Below the pieces are notes generated by a model that was given only the letters and a program-made list of their open reading frames with translations, did not search any database and had not been told where the DNA came from. Shown piece by piece: positions 47,286 through 55,774 of a stretch of 64,000 nt of DNA (positions are counted from its first letter, which is position 1; every line of letters begins with the position of its first letter). The DNA is from Vibrio sp. RE88 (lineage in GTDB: Bacteria > Pseudomonadota > Gammaproteobacteria > Enterobacterales > Vibrionaceae): positions 248,001 through 312,000 of the forward strand of contig NZ_VTYQ01000006.1 in NCBI RefSeq assembly GCF_013113835.1, in the 5' to 3' direction. The translations under genes and the position numbers were made by a program.

Positions 47286-48029
47286 ATGAAAACAAAATCA
47301 ATGATTGCTTTGGCTGTCGCTCTGGCTACAAGTGCAGCACATGCAGAGGAAGAAGAAACACTTCCTCAAGACCCTTTTTCAGCTCAGACAAAGTTGGGCT
47401 TTATCTATACCGAAAACACTAGCTCATCGCTGTCTTACAACACCGCGTTGATTTTAGGCTACAGCAAAGACCAGTGGGAACACAAAGGTGGCTTTGAAAG
47501 CTACTATACGGACGCCGACAACGCTGACGATGGTGCCAACCGCTACACAATTAATGCCGGTTCAACTTACGACTACACAGAAACCAGCTTCTTAAGAGCA
47601 GCCACTCGTTTTGAGAACGACCTGTACGGCACGTATCGCAAACAATGGGTCTTGATGAGTGGCCTCGGTTTCTATTTACATAATACCGATACCGCCAAAC
47701 TTTCGGTGTCACTCGGTCCGGGTTACCGAATATCTGAACGTCAACCCACGGACAGTGAATTCCCTTCCCTACGTAACTACGAAGTAATTGCCACCTCAAC
47801 GTTGGACGGTTCTGTATCGTTTTCAGAAACCTTTTCTGTCGGTGCCGTTATGGACGTGGCACACGGTGAAGAGAATACCCACTACAATACCAAAGCGTAT
47901 GTAAAGAACATCCTGATGGGCAGTTTGGCACTAGTTTTCGATGTGGAATACATCTACAACACCACCGTCGCTGACGATCAATCTAATGATGAAATCTACT
48001 CGACGATGAGTCTTAGTTACGATTTTTAA
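47286..48029 (+). CDS. DUF481 family outer membrane beta-barrel protein
   Basis: The 247-residue protein has a signal peptide (MKTKSMIALAVALATSAAHA, cleavage before EEEE). A series of amphipathic strands follows, typical of DUF481/YdiY-type barrels: FIYTENTSSSLSYNTALILG near residue 40, GGFESYYTDADN, and a final aromatic strand ending in DF. The C-terminal SLSYDF fits recognition by the BAM complex. Function is unknown. It lies between the two-component operon and the DUF1460 gene. Confidence 0.85.
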   Translation: MKTKSMIALAVALATSAAHAEEEETLPQDPFSAQTKLGFIYTENTSSSLSYNTALILGYSKDQWEHKGGFESYYTDADNADDGANRYTINAGSTYDYTETSFLRAATRFENDLYGTYRKQWVLMSGLGFYLHNTDTAKLSVSLGPGYRISERQPTDSEFPSLRNYEVIATSTLDGSVSFSETFSVGAVMDVAHGEENTHYNTKAYVKNILMGSLALVFDVEYIYNTTVADDQSNDEIYSTMSLSYDF

Positions 48030-48128
48030 GGTTATTTCATTTATTAATTAGCTTTGCACTCGGGTAGGTTTGAGTTAGGAAACAACGTCAAAACTCATAA
48101 AAGCAAGAGGCTACACAAGGATGATTGT

Positions 48129-48932
48129 ATGAAAAAAGCCCTCGTAGTGTTGTCAATTACTGCCACCACCATTGCCGGTGGCAGCCTTTTCACCAGTTAC
48201 CTGCGAATGGAGCAGGACAAACGTGTGGATGAACAAGAGATTCTGACTGCGATTCAGAACGACAACCAACTCAGCACACCTGATCGCATCGTTCAAACCT
48301 CTGGCATGTTTATCGGTGTCGATTATGAAGCGAATACGCTCACTTCCATCAATTCAGATAAAGAAGTGCTGGTCAAAAACTTCAACCACGTTGACTGCTT
48401 TACTCTGCTCGACTACGTCACTTCCCTCGCCTTTTCTGATTCCTTCGGCCAATTCGATAAGAACCTTAAGCTCGCGCGCTACTTATACGGCAACGTAGAC
48501 TTTCTCATGCGCCGCCATTTCTTTTCTGATTGGCTGGAAAATAGTCCATTCAATGTCCAAGACATCACGCTCACCCTCGATACCCGAGCAGTCACGACCG
48601 TGAAGCACATTAATCAGAAAACACCTGAAGGCGAACGTTGGATCCCTTCGGTACCGATTAAAGATAAGGACATCAGTTTTATTCCGCGCGAATTTGTCGA
48701 TGATACTTTAATTAAAGAGCTGAAAAGCGGTGACTTGATCGGTATATACAGCCACAAACGTGGACTAGACGTTTCTCATACGGGCATCTTCGTTGAAAAT
48801 GGTGACGAGCCGATTTTCCGTCATGCATCCTCTGTCGAAGGTAAAGTCGTCGACACTCCGATGCTGGAGTATCTAAAAAGCAAACCGGGCATCATCGTTT
48901 ATCGATTTAGCCCCAACAGTTCTTCAAGTTAA
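48129..48932 (+). CDS. DUF1460 family (NlpC/P60-like) peptidase-fold protein
   Basis: The 268-residue protein has an N-terminal membrane anchor or signal (MKKALVVLSITATTIAGGSL). A DUF1460 domain follows, with the catalytic cysteine in FNHVDCFTLLDYV and the histidine in GLDVSHTGIFVENG. The fold is of the NlpC/P60 superfamily and known members act as N-acetylmuramoyl-L-alanine amidases, so a peptidoglycan substrate is likely. The start at 48129 has AAGG upstream. A longer frame from 48054 has no ribosome binding site and no signal peptide. It follows the DUF481 gene by 99 bp. Confidence 0.85.
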   Translation: MKKALVVLSITATTIAGGSLFTSYLRMEQDKRVDEQEILTAIQNDNQLSTPDRIVQTSGMFIGVDYEANTLTSINSDKEVLVKNFNHVDCFTLLDYVTSLAFSDSFGQFDKNLKLARYLYGNVDFLMRRHFFSDWLENSPFNVQDITLTLDTRAVTTVKHINQKTPEGERWIPSVPIKDKDISFIPREFVDDTLIKELKSGDLIGIYSHKRGLDVSHTGIFVENGDEPIFRHASSVEGKVVDTPMLEYLKSKPGIIVYRFSPNSSSS

Positions 48933-48965
48933 AAAAAACGGCAACTTATTAGTTGCCGTTTTTGA
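48933..48965. terminator. Bidirectional terminator between DUF1460 gene and ToxS-like gene
   Basis: A 13-bp stem AAAAACGGCAACT / AGTTGCCGTTTTT (48934-48946 and 48951-48963) with a TATT loop lies between convergent genes. Confidence 0.93.
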
Positions 48966-48982
48966 TTCTATTTAACCAGTGA

Positions 48983-49435
48983 CTAGTATGTCATATGAAG
49001 GATCACTTTGTGCCCGACAAGTGCCGCATTGTTCTCACCCAACTTAGCCACTTTCATGTGGCCATCGAATGAGCCTGGTCTGACAAACAACTGTTCAATC
49101 ATACCCTTACGTAACGGCTCAATATCCAACGGTTTGTGCTCTTCCATAGCAAAGAAAACACCATCACTGTCGAGCTCATATCGGCCCGAACCTGTGTAGC
49201 CAACGCGGCTTTTAGGTAGCACCGCATAGACATCGTAGCCACCGTTCTCTTTCAACGTCAGCTCCAGACGCAGCGGTAACGTCGTCGCATAATCATCATC
49301 AGGATCCGCTGACGACACGTGTACTACCGTATGGCTAATCATATGACGATTAAGCTGATTGTCATCACTGTAGGAGACCGCCGCCCCGAACGCGATACCC
49401 GCAGCAAGCGGTACAATGGCTAGTAATTTATTCAC
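48983..49435 (-). CDS. ToxS/VtrC-like periplasmic partner protein (pair 1)
   Basis: The 150-residue protein has an N-terminal membrane anchor (MNKLLAIVPLAAGIAFGAAV). A soluble beta-rich domain follows (residues about 30-150), with alternating strands such as LPLRLELTLKENGGYDVYAV. Its size, anchor and 8-bp overlap with an upstream membrane-bound ToxR-like regulator fit the small partner proteins ToxS and VtrC, although identity to either was not measured. It is similar in plan to the protein at 54570-55019: both start MNK, have the same anchor length and about 150 residues. It is the last gene of the RND pump operon. Confidence 0.7.
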   Translation of the reverse strand: MNKLLAIVPLAAGIAFGAAVSYSDDNQLNRHMISHTVVHVSSADPDDDYATTLPLRLELTLKENGGYDVYAVLPKSRVGYTGSGRYELDSDGVFFAMEEHKPLDIEPLRKGMIEQLFVRPGSFDGHMKVAKLGENNAALVGHKVILHMTY

Positions 49436-50117
49436 AACTCATCACCCCACTTTTCTGACTGAAGCTTAAAGAACGCCCCTGGTCATCCACTAACAACGTC
49501 AGTTCGCCGAAGTCATACAAGGTCGCATTTTGGTAGTGCACTTTCGCTCCGTTGTTTTCTGGAGTAAACCAGCAAGAGGCAAACTCTTGCTGTTCGAAAG
49601 ATGCATAAGCCAGAGGTGAGCGTGAGCTTTCAATAATTGAGTAGCTCGCGACGGCACCGAAGACAAACAACCCAGTCGCAACAAGTTGAGTACGGTACTG
49701 CGCCATGCGACTACGTAACGTCTCTTTCGGCTCCTGAGGGGCAGGAATTTCCACCACCTCAGGAACAACGGATTCAACTTGATCAACTTCGCTTGCTGGC
49801 TGATAAGTATCTACTCGGCCCACAAATTCATAACCCGTACCTCGAACCGTACGGATGATTTCACCGGCGCGATCTTCCAAAGCTCGGCGGCAGTTGGAGA
49901 TACAATGCAGTAAGCTACTGCTCTCCACTACGATGCCGCGCTTTAGCCACACTTCATGCATCAACTCGTGCTTAGTCAGCGTCTCGCCAGCTCGCTCGAT
50001 CATGTAGTTAAGTAGCGCAATCTCATTGATTCCGATCGGATGGCGAACATTGCTTCCCTGACTGTGAATATAGCCTTGCTCAACATCGAGAATATGGCTT
50101 TCATTAATCAGTAACAT
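49428..50117 (-). CDS. Membrane-anchored ToxR-like transcriptional regulator (pair 1)
   Basis: The 229-residue protein has an N-terminal winged helix of the OmpR/ToxR type (residues about 8-102; SLLHCISNCRRAL and IIRTVRGTGYEF). A linker, a single membrane helix (about 144-162) and a periplasmic tail of about 65 residues follow. Two periplasmic cysteines, Cys182 and Cys228, could form a disulphide as in ToxR. Cys72 and Cys76 in the DNA-binding domain are shared with the second pair. It begins 3 bp after the RND pump gene, so it is the third gene of the efflux operon. Confidence 0.85.
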   Translation of the reverse strand: MLLINESHILDVEQGYIHSQGSNVRHPIGINEIALLNYMIERAGETLTKHELMHEVWLKRGIVVESSSLLHCISNCRRALEDRAGEIIRTVRGTGYEFVGRVDTYQPASEVDQVESVVPEVVEIPAPQEPKETLRSRMAQYRTQLVATGLFVFGAVASYSIIESSRSPLAYASFEQQEFASCWFTPENNGAKVHYQNATLYDFGELTLLVDDQGRSLSFSQKSGVMSCE

Positions 50118-50120
50118 ATT

Positions 50121-53100
50121 TTATCCCTCAACGAGCAGCTTACGCATTACGCTTTTTTCACGGAGATTCGCCACCGCAACGTAAGCCATTGGAACAAAGA
50201 ACAGTGAGAAGAAAGTACCAATCGTCAAACCGCCGACTAGAACCAGACCGATGTTTACGCGGCCCAATGAGCCCGGACCTTCAGCCAGAGCGAGAGGCAG
50301 AGAACCGATAATCATCGTCAGAGACGTCATCAGGATAGGACGAAGACGAGAGCGTGCACTCATCAACGCCGCTTCCATCACTTCCATACCTTCTTTACGC
50401 TTAAGGTTGGCAAACTCTACCATCAGGATACCGTGCTTGGTTACCAAGCCAACCAGAGTTAGCAAGCCAATCTTTGAGTATAAGTTCAGGCTTTGACCAA
50501 AGACGCTCAGCGTCAGTATCGCACCCACCAGACACAGAGGAACGGTGATCAGAATAACCAATGGGTCAACAAAGCTTTCAAACTGAGCGGCAAGGATCAG
50601 GAAGATGAAGATCAATGCCAGGCCAAACAGCATCTGCATACCCGCTGAAGACTCGTTAAGTTCTTTAATCACACCATTGTATTCGTAGCTTTGACCCGCT
50701 TTTAGCAACTCAGGAAGCTTCTCATCCAGGAATGCTTGTACATCATTCGCGCTGTAACCGGGAACCAAGTCCGCAGTGATCTCCGCAGCGTCTTTACCAC
50801 CGTAGGTTTTGATGTTCGATTCTGCCGTTACAGGTTTGATCGATACGAACTGAGACAATGGCAATCTTTGACCAGATTCAGAGCTCACGTACAACTTATC
50901 TAGAACTTTAAAGTCACCTAACGCTTGGCGGTTTACCTGTACCTGAATTGGGTAAGTAAATCCGTCATCCGCCTGCAGATCGGCAGCTTTCACCGAACCT
51001 AAGAAAGTCGAGATGGCATTGGTTACGTTGCCGTAGTCTACGCCTGACAACACAATTGCATTGCGGTCAATCGACAGATCGAAACGTAGCTGGTCACGAT
51101 GCGTTGAGTTATCAACGTTCGACAGACCTTCGTAATCCTCAAGTAGCTCAACGACTTTCGCTGCGGTATCAGACAACTCATCCAGATCACGGTTAACGGT
51201 GGTCACTTCAAGAATCAAGTTAGTCGCTACATCAAGGTTATCCGCAGAACGTACAGAGAAAGACGTCGTGTAAGCCGAGATGCTTTCCTTCGCTTTAGCA
51301 ATCATCTCATTGATGATTTCATCCGCGCTCTTAGTACGTTCTTCCCATGGCTTCAGCAGCACGTGGTTAGTCGGAGCACTTTCAATGTAAGCCAGATTCG
51401 CTTCAATCTCTTTGTTACCTTCAAACACTGCGTTGATTTGATCAGCGTTGTCCAAGTCGTATAGACGACCAGCACCAGCTGGGCCATGAGAAGTCACTTC
51501 AATGAAACCAGTATCTTCTGTTGGCAGAAGTACTTTTGGCATAAACCACACCGCAACCACAGACAGAATAGTCAGTACAGCTGTACCCGCTAGAACCTGA
51601 CGTGGACGCTTAAACCAAGCATTCAGATACACCATATACTTGTCAGTCATGGCGTTCAGTTTGGTTTCTACCCACTGGAACCATTTTGGTGACGTTGTCA
51701 CTGACTTCAGCATGTAGGCACTCATCATTGGAGACAGAGTCAATGCCACAAAGCCTGAAATGATGACTGATGCCGCTAGCGTAAAGGCAAACTGTTGGAA
51801 CAGATCCGCCGTCAGGCCTGACATCAAGCCAATCGGCAAGTACACCACGGCCAGAGTTAAGGTCATCGCAATAACTGGGAAAACAATCTCTTTACAGCTC
51901 TTAAGTGCTGCTTCAAATGGTGAAAGGCCTTCTTCAATGTGTCGGTAGCAGTTTTCAACCACAACGATAGCGTCATCAACCACCAAACCAATCGCGAGAA
52001 TGATAGCCAAAATGGTCAACACGTTGATGCTAAAGCCTAGCATTGCCATCACACCAAACACACCGATGACACAAACAGGAATGGTGACCAGAGGAATCGC
52101 CGCAACACGCAGTGAACCTAAGAACAAAACAACAATCGCCGATACAAGAACAATCGCTTCAACCAGCGTCATAAAGCCTTGGTCAATCGCTTCTTCGATA
52201 AAGTCAGCCTGATTGTAGACCATCTTCATCTCAACATTGTCCGGCACTTCCATGGTTTCCATGGCCGCTTTTACGCGATTTGCTACCGTTACTGGGTTTT
52301 CAGACTTAAGTGGTAACACCTGCAGAGACATCGCCATGTCGCCATCAACATGAAGCATGCTTGGCTCAAGGCTCTCCTCTCCCATCTGTACATCTGCGAC
52401 ATCATTAACACGAACAATGTTGCCATTATCAACACGAATAACAAGGTCACGTACGTCTTCAATAGACGTTACCTGATTGACAGGGTTGATTGAGAAGTCA
52501 CGAACTTCACCTTTAATCGTACCCGCCGTAAACGTCGCATTGTAAGTGCTCAGCGTGCCTACTACATCAGAAGCACTGACGTTCAGAGCCGCCATACGCT
52601 CAGGTTGCAGCCAAACACGAATCGCTCGGTTAGAGCCACCATATGGCCCCCACACACCACCAACACCCAGTACGTTTTTGAACTGAGGAGCAATCTGCTG
52701 ACTGATGAAGTCAAACAGCTCTTGCTTCTCCATATCACCACGGTTAACGAATGTAATAATGTTACTTGGCATCGCCGTGTCAGAAGAGTCATCCGTTACT
52801 GTAGGTTTGTCTGTCATCGCTGGCGGGAAGTCAGAAATACCATCCACCTTGCTACGCAGGTTGTTCATCAGGCTTGCATATTCAACCTCACTGATCCCAT
52901 CTTCAAATTGGATCTTGAGAGAACAGCTGCCTTCCTGACAATCCGTTGTCATCGTTTTGATCTTATCCAGACCTGTGACCGCAGTGATGAGTTCTTCTGC
53001 CACATTTTGTGACATGAACTCTGCACTCGCACCGGTAATTGAGGCACTGACTGTTGCCGTCGCGGTCTGGCGCTCAGGAAAATATTGAATCGCAAGTTTT

Positions 53101-53189
53101 TGGTAGGAGACTATCCCCAGTAGAACAATCGCAATGCTCAGCACTGAGGCGAGCACTGGATGTTTAATACATATTTCAGGCAGCTTCAT
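50121..53189 (-). CDS. RND-family efflux pump subunit
   Basis: The 1022-residue inner membrane protein is a resistance-nodulation-division transporter. It has an N-terminal helix (VLASVLSIAIVLLGIVSY), two large periplasmic loops and two sets of membrane helices. The proton-relay aspartates are in LVVDDAIVVVENCYRHIEEG (residues about 405-424). The family text ETVTVANRV and LSPMMSAYML is present. It forms a tripartite pump with the adaptor encoded upstream and an outer membrane channel encoded elsewhere. It overlaps the adaptor gene by 14 bp. Confidence 0.95.
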   Translation of the reverse strand: MKLPEICIKHPVLASVLSIAIVLLGIVSYQKLAIQYFPERQTATATVSASITGASAEFMSQNVAEELITAVTGLDKIKTMTTDCQEGSCSLKIQFEDGISEVEYASLMNNLRSKVDGISDFPPAMTDKPTVTDDSSDTAMPSNIITFVNRGDMEKQELFDFISQQIAPQFKNVLGVGGVWGPYGGSNRAIRVWLQPERMAALNVSASDVVGTLSTYNATFTAGTIKGEVRDFSINPVNQVTSIEDVRDLVIRVDNGNIVRVNDVADVQMGEESLEPSMLHVDGDMAMSLQVLPLKSENPVTVANRVKAAMETMEVPDNVEMKMVYNQADFIEEAIDQGFMTLVEAIVLVSAIVVLFLGSLRVAAIPLVTIPVCVIGVFGVMAMLGFSINVLTILAIILAIGLVVDDAIVVVENCYRHIEEGLSPFEAALKSCKEIVFPVIAMTLTLAVVYLPIGLMSGLTADLFQQFAFTLAASVIISGFVALTLSPMMSAYMLKSVTTSPKWFQWVETKLNAMTDKYMVYLNAWFKRPRQVLAGTAVLTILSVVAVWFMPKVLLPTEDTGFIEVTSHGPAGAGRLYDLDNADQINAVFEGNKEIEANLAYIESAPTNHVLLKPWEERTKSADEIINEMIAKAKESISAYTTSFSVRSADNLDVATNLILEVTTVNRDLDELSDTAAKVVELLEDYEGLSNVDNSTHRDQLRFDLSIDRNAIVLSGVDYGNVTNAISTFLGSVKAADLQADDGFTYPIQVQVNRQALGDFKVLDKLYVSSESGQRLPLSQFVSIKPVTAESNIKTYGGKDAAEITADLVPGYSANDVQAFLDEKLPELLKAGQSYEYNGVIKELNESSAGMQMLFGLALIFIFLILAAQFESFVDPLVILITVPLCLVGAILTLSVFGQSLNLYSKIGLLTLVGLVTKHGILMVEFANLKRKEGMEVMEAALMSARSRLRPILMTSLTMIIGSLPLALAEGPGSLGRVNIGLVLVGGLTIGTFFSLFFVPMAYVAVANLREKSVMRKLLVEG

Positions 53190-54378
53190 TCGTTACCTCC
53201 GCTGGCTTTTCGTTTGCCGGCTCAGCTACCTTTTTTTCTTCTTTTTCTACTTCGGTCGGAAGTTCAGCGGCAGGTTTCTCTGCTTCTGCTTCTTTGACTG
53301 GCTGAGCAGGTAAAGTGCGTGACGGCAAAGTCACAGGTGATTTAGTGCTCTGAACAGATACAGGCGCCTCATGGTTTAGGTTTTGTCGACCTGTAACAAC
53401 AACGGTTTCACCTAGCTTGAGGCCAGATTCAATCGTCACGTAACCATTATTAGTGTTCTCACCAAGCTCGACTGGGCGCTTAATTGCTTTGTTGTCTTCA
53501 ACGACCCAAACAAAACGCTGGTCGCCGTCAGCGCCGATAGACGTCTGAGAAACCACAAGGTGTGAATTTGTTTCACCAATCGTTTGTGAAACCTTAGCGA
53601 ACATACCCGGAACTAGAGCATTTTCAGGGTTATCAAAGTGCGCATGAATTTCTACGCGGCCTGAGCTTTCATCAACAAGAGGAGCGATGTAGTTTACCTT
53701 GCCAGTGAAAGTCTGGTCTTGGTAAGCATCAACGGTTAGAGACACAGTCTGGCCCAGCTCCGCTTTACCCACTTCTGACTGGCTGATTGAGTAATGCACT
53801 TCAACCGGGTCAAGTTTAATCAGACTAACCAATGCAGTTGCGGCTTCAACACGGCTACCAACAGAATGAGTAAAGTTCGTCAGCTGACCATCAAATGGCG
53901 CAACCAACTGGTAGTTCTGCATGTCAGTTTTCTTTTGACGGAAATCAGCACGCGCAAGGTTTGCTTGTTGCTTAAGTTCTTCTACATCCTGAGCAGACAT
54001 GGAATCTGGTTGTTTCTTTAGCAATGCCAACACACGGTCTAGCTTAGACTCAGCTAATGCCAGTGAGCTCTCTGCTTTATCGAGTTCAGCTTTAGCTTGG
54101 TCATCATCAAGTTGAGCAATTAACTCGCCCTTCTTAACCACATCACCATCGCTGAACTTTAACGACTTAAGTTTTTCACCTGCACTGAACGTCAGCGCGG
54201 CGGAATCTGTTGCTTTAATTTTGCCAACTTCATTTAGTGAAGCTGCACTTGATTGCTCGGCAACTACTTCGACGGTTACCGGAGTCGCAGGAACTTGATC
54301 TTCTGCTGTCGCGTTAACGGCATAAACGGAGCTAGCAGTACATAAAATAGACAGCGGCAAAGCCTTAGAATTTTTCAT
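53176..54378 (-). CDS. RND efflux periplasmic adaptor (membrane fusion protein)
   Basis: The 400-residue protein has a signal peptide (MKNSKALPLSILCTASSVYA), a lipoyl-like half (KLKSLKFSDGDVVKKGELIA), a short coiled-coil hairpin (LDKAESSLALAESKLDRVLA), and then barrel and membrane-proximal domains. The last 45 residues are unusual for the family, rich in Glu, Lys, Pro and Ala (EKPAAELPTEVEKEEKKVAE). No lipobox is seen. It begins the operon adaptor-pump-regulator-partner, and its start lies about 150 bp beyond the terminator of the upstream regulator pair. Confidence 0.92.
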   Translation of the reverse strand: MKNSKALPLSILCTASSVYAVNATAEDQVPATPVTVEVVAEQSSAASLNEVGKIKATDSAALTFSAGEKLKSLKFSDGDVVKKGELIAQLDDDQAKAELDKAESSLALAESKLDRVLALLKKQPDSMSAQDVEELKQQANLARADFRQKKTDMQNYQLVAPFDGQLTNFTHSVGSRVEAATALVSLIKLDPVEVHYSISQSEVGKAELGQTVSLTVDAYQDQTFTGKVNYIAPLVDESSGRVEIHAHFDNPENALVPGMFAKVSQTIGETNSHLVVSQTSIGADGDQRFVWVVEDNKAIKRPVELGENTNNGYVTIESGLKLGETVVVTGRQNLNHEAPVSVQSTKSPVTLPSRTLPAQPVKEAEAEKPAAELPTEVEKEEKKVAEPANEKPAEVTNEAA

Positions 54379-54525
54379 GATTTGTCTCTAATTGATGAAA
54401 CTTGCCGCTTGTTATACCTAAGATTTTTCTTGCTAAGTTAGGGCTTTGTCAGGTGGATGATATTTAATCATGAACCATTATTAAAAAACATCAAAGCCAT
54501 GTTTTTAAAGGAGAAAAGGCACAAA

Positions 54526-54556
54526 AAAAGCCAGCATCTAAATGCTGGCTTTTGCA
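54526..54556 (-). terminator. Terminator of regulator pair 2
   Basis: A stem AGCCAGCAT / ATGCTGGCT (54529-54537 and 54542-54550) with a CTAA loop is followed on the minus strand by TTTTTTTGTG. It separates the ToxR/ToxS-like pair 2 from the efflux operon. Confidence 0.9.
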
Positions 54557-54569
54557 CTATTTTTGAACA

Positions 54570-55019
54570 TTACTTTTCAGCAGTAACAAACAAGTAGGAG
54601 TATCTTGGCGCAACCAAGATGGTTTGTTCTTTGTCGATGCGGATGACTTTCAGATCTTCCATTGAATGCATCCCTCGTTGGCTGAACATAGTTTCCATCA
54701 GGTTCAGTGTTTTTCCTTCAGGGATCACTTGTTCTGCAGAAATCGGCATCAGCGAGAGCCCATAAGAATTGAAATCATAGTTACCTGTGGTGTTGAACCC
54801 AATCAGATTCCCCGTTAAAAAGTACAGTTCATACTGGCCAGAGCGTTTCAAGCTTAGTGAAGCGCGCATCTTAACCAGTTCGCTTCCTTCTTGATGAGGA
54901 ACAACAACCTGAGTACGACTTTCGAAGTTCTGATTCATGGTCGGTGAGTTGACGTAAGCCGCCACACCACCAATCGCTAGGCCCGCTACCACACTGGCGA
55001 TCGTCATTGTCTTATTCAC
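54570..55019 (-). CDS. ToxS/VtrC-like periplasmic partner protein (pair 2)
   Basis: The 149-residue protein has an N-terminal anchor (MNKTMTIASVVAGLAIGGVAAYV) and a beta-rich periplasmic domain (residues about 35-149, for example MRASLSLKRSGQYELYFLTG). Its layout, length and the 8-bp overlap with the upstream regulator gene repeat those of the pair 1 partner. In VtrC and ToxS this protein stabilises the regulator and can help bind a ligand such as bile salts. That role is inferred here, not shown. Confidence 0.7.
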   Translation of the reverse strand: MNKTMTIASVVAGLAIGGVAAYVNSPTMNQNFESRTQVVVPHQEGSELVKMRASLSLKRSGQYELYFLTGNLIGFNTTGNYDFNSYGLSLMPISAEQVIPEGKTLNLMETMFSQRGMHSMEDLKVIRIDKEQTILVAPRYSYLFVTAEK

Positions 55020-55665
55020 AAATCACCTCCACTTCTTCAGGAAGGTAACTGACTGACGTTCCATCCTGATCAACCAATATCACCTGATTTCCAGTCTGGA
55101 AGGCACGGACATTGGCCAGTGTAATAGGCTCGTCCGTTTGAATCGTACATCCTAAGTAGCGCGTTTCGGTATAGTCGGCTTCAACCCAAGGCGTACGTAG
55201 CGTTGAGATAAGTAGGTACCCCGCCAATGCACTCAGGCTAAACGCCACCAAATAACGCGCATTACGCTTTTTCAATACCGTTGACGGTACGTCCGTTTCT
55301 CTTTCTGCCGAAGGTGAAGGCGCAGAATCATCAGCTATAACCTCAGGTTCGTAATCTCTGACTTCACCGTTAAATTGATAACCAACACCACGAATCGTAC
55401 TGATGATTTCACTGTTTTTATCTTGAAGTGCTTTTCGGCAGCTCGACACACAGTGCAGCAAACTGCTCTCTTCAACGATGACACCTTTTTTATGCCAGAC
55501 CTGTTCCAGAAGTTCTGATTTAGAGAGGGGCTTATGGGGGTGCTCGATCATGTATTGAAGTAACGCGACTTCGTTACCACCAAGCATAGTTTTTTGACCG
55601 GAATCAGCGTCTTCCACTGAACCAGCAAGCAAGTTGAGAATATGATTATTATTAATTATCAGCAT
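55012..55665 (-). CDS. Membrane-anchored ToxR-like transcriptional regulator (pair 2)
   Basis: The 217-residue protein has an OmpR/ToxR-type winged helix (residues about 8-100; SLLHCVSSCRKAL and IISTIRGVGYQF), a linker, one membrane helix (about 138-156) and a short periplasmic domain. It is clearly a paralogue of the protein at 49428-50117: both start ML(L/I)IN..HIL, share Cys72 and Cys76, and end with a periplasmic Cys followed by Glu (Cys173 and Cys216 here). Its start is ATG, and a 110-bp region separates it from the DedA gene. Confidence 0.85.
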   Translation of the reverse strand: MLIINNNHILNLLAGSVEDADSGQKTMLGGNEVALLQYMIEHPHKPLSKSELLEQVWHKKGVIVEESSLLHCVSSCRKALQDKNSEIISTIRGVGYQFNGEVRDYEPEVIADDSAPSPSAERETDVPSTVLKKRNARYLVAFSLSALAGYLLISTLRTPWVEADYTETRYLGCTIQTDEPITLANVRAFQTGNQVILVDQDGTSVSYLPEEVEVICE

Positions 55666-55727
55666 CGTAATAGACTGAATATAGGTACTTTCTATACCTT
55701 AACCATATCTTAAAACTTATAAAAAAG

Positions 55728-55765
55728 AAAAACTCAACCGATTAAGACTGAGTTTTCGTTAGTTT
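55728..55765 (-). terminator. Terminator after the DedA-LssY gene
   Basis: A stem AAAACTCA / TGAGTTTT (55729-55736 and 55749-55756) follows the DedA-LssY stop on the minus strand and is succeeded by TTCTTTTTT. Confidence 0.8.
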
Positions 55766-55774
55766 TTTTGCTAG

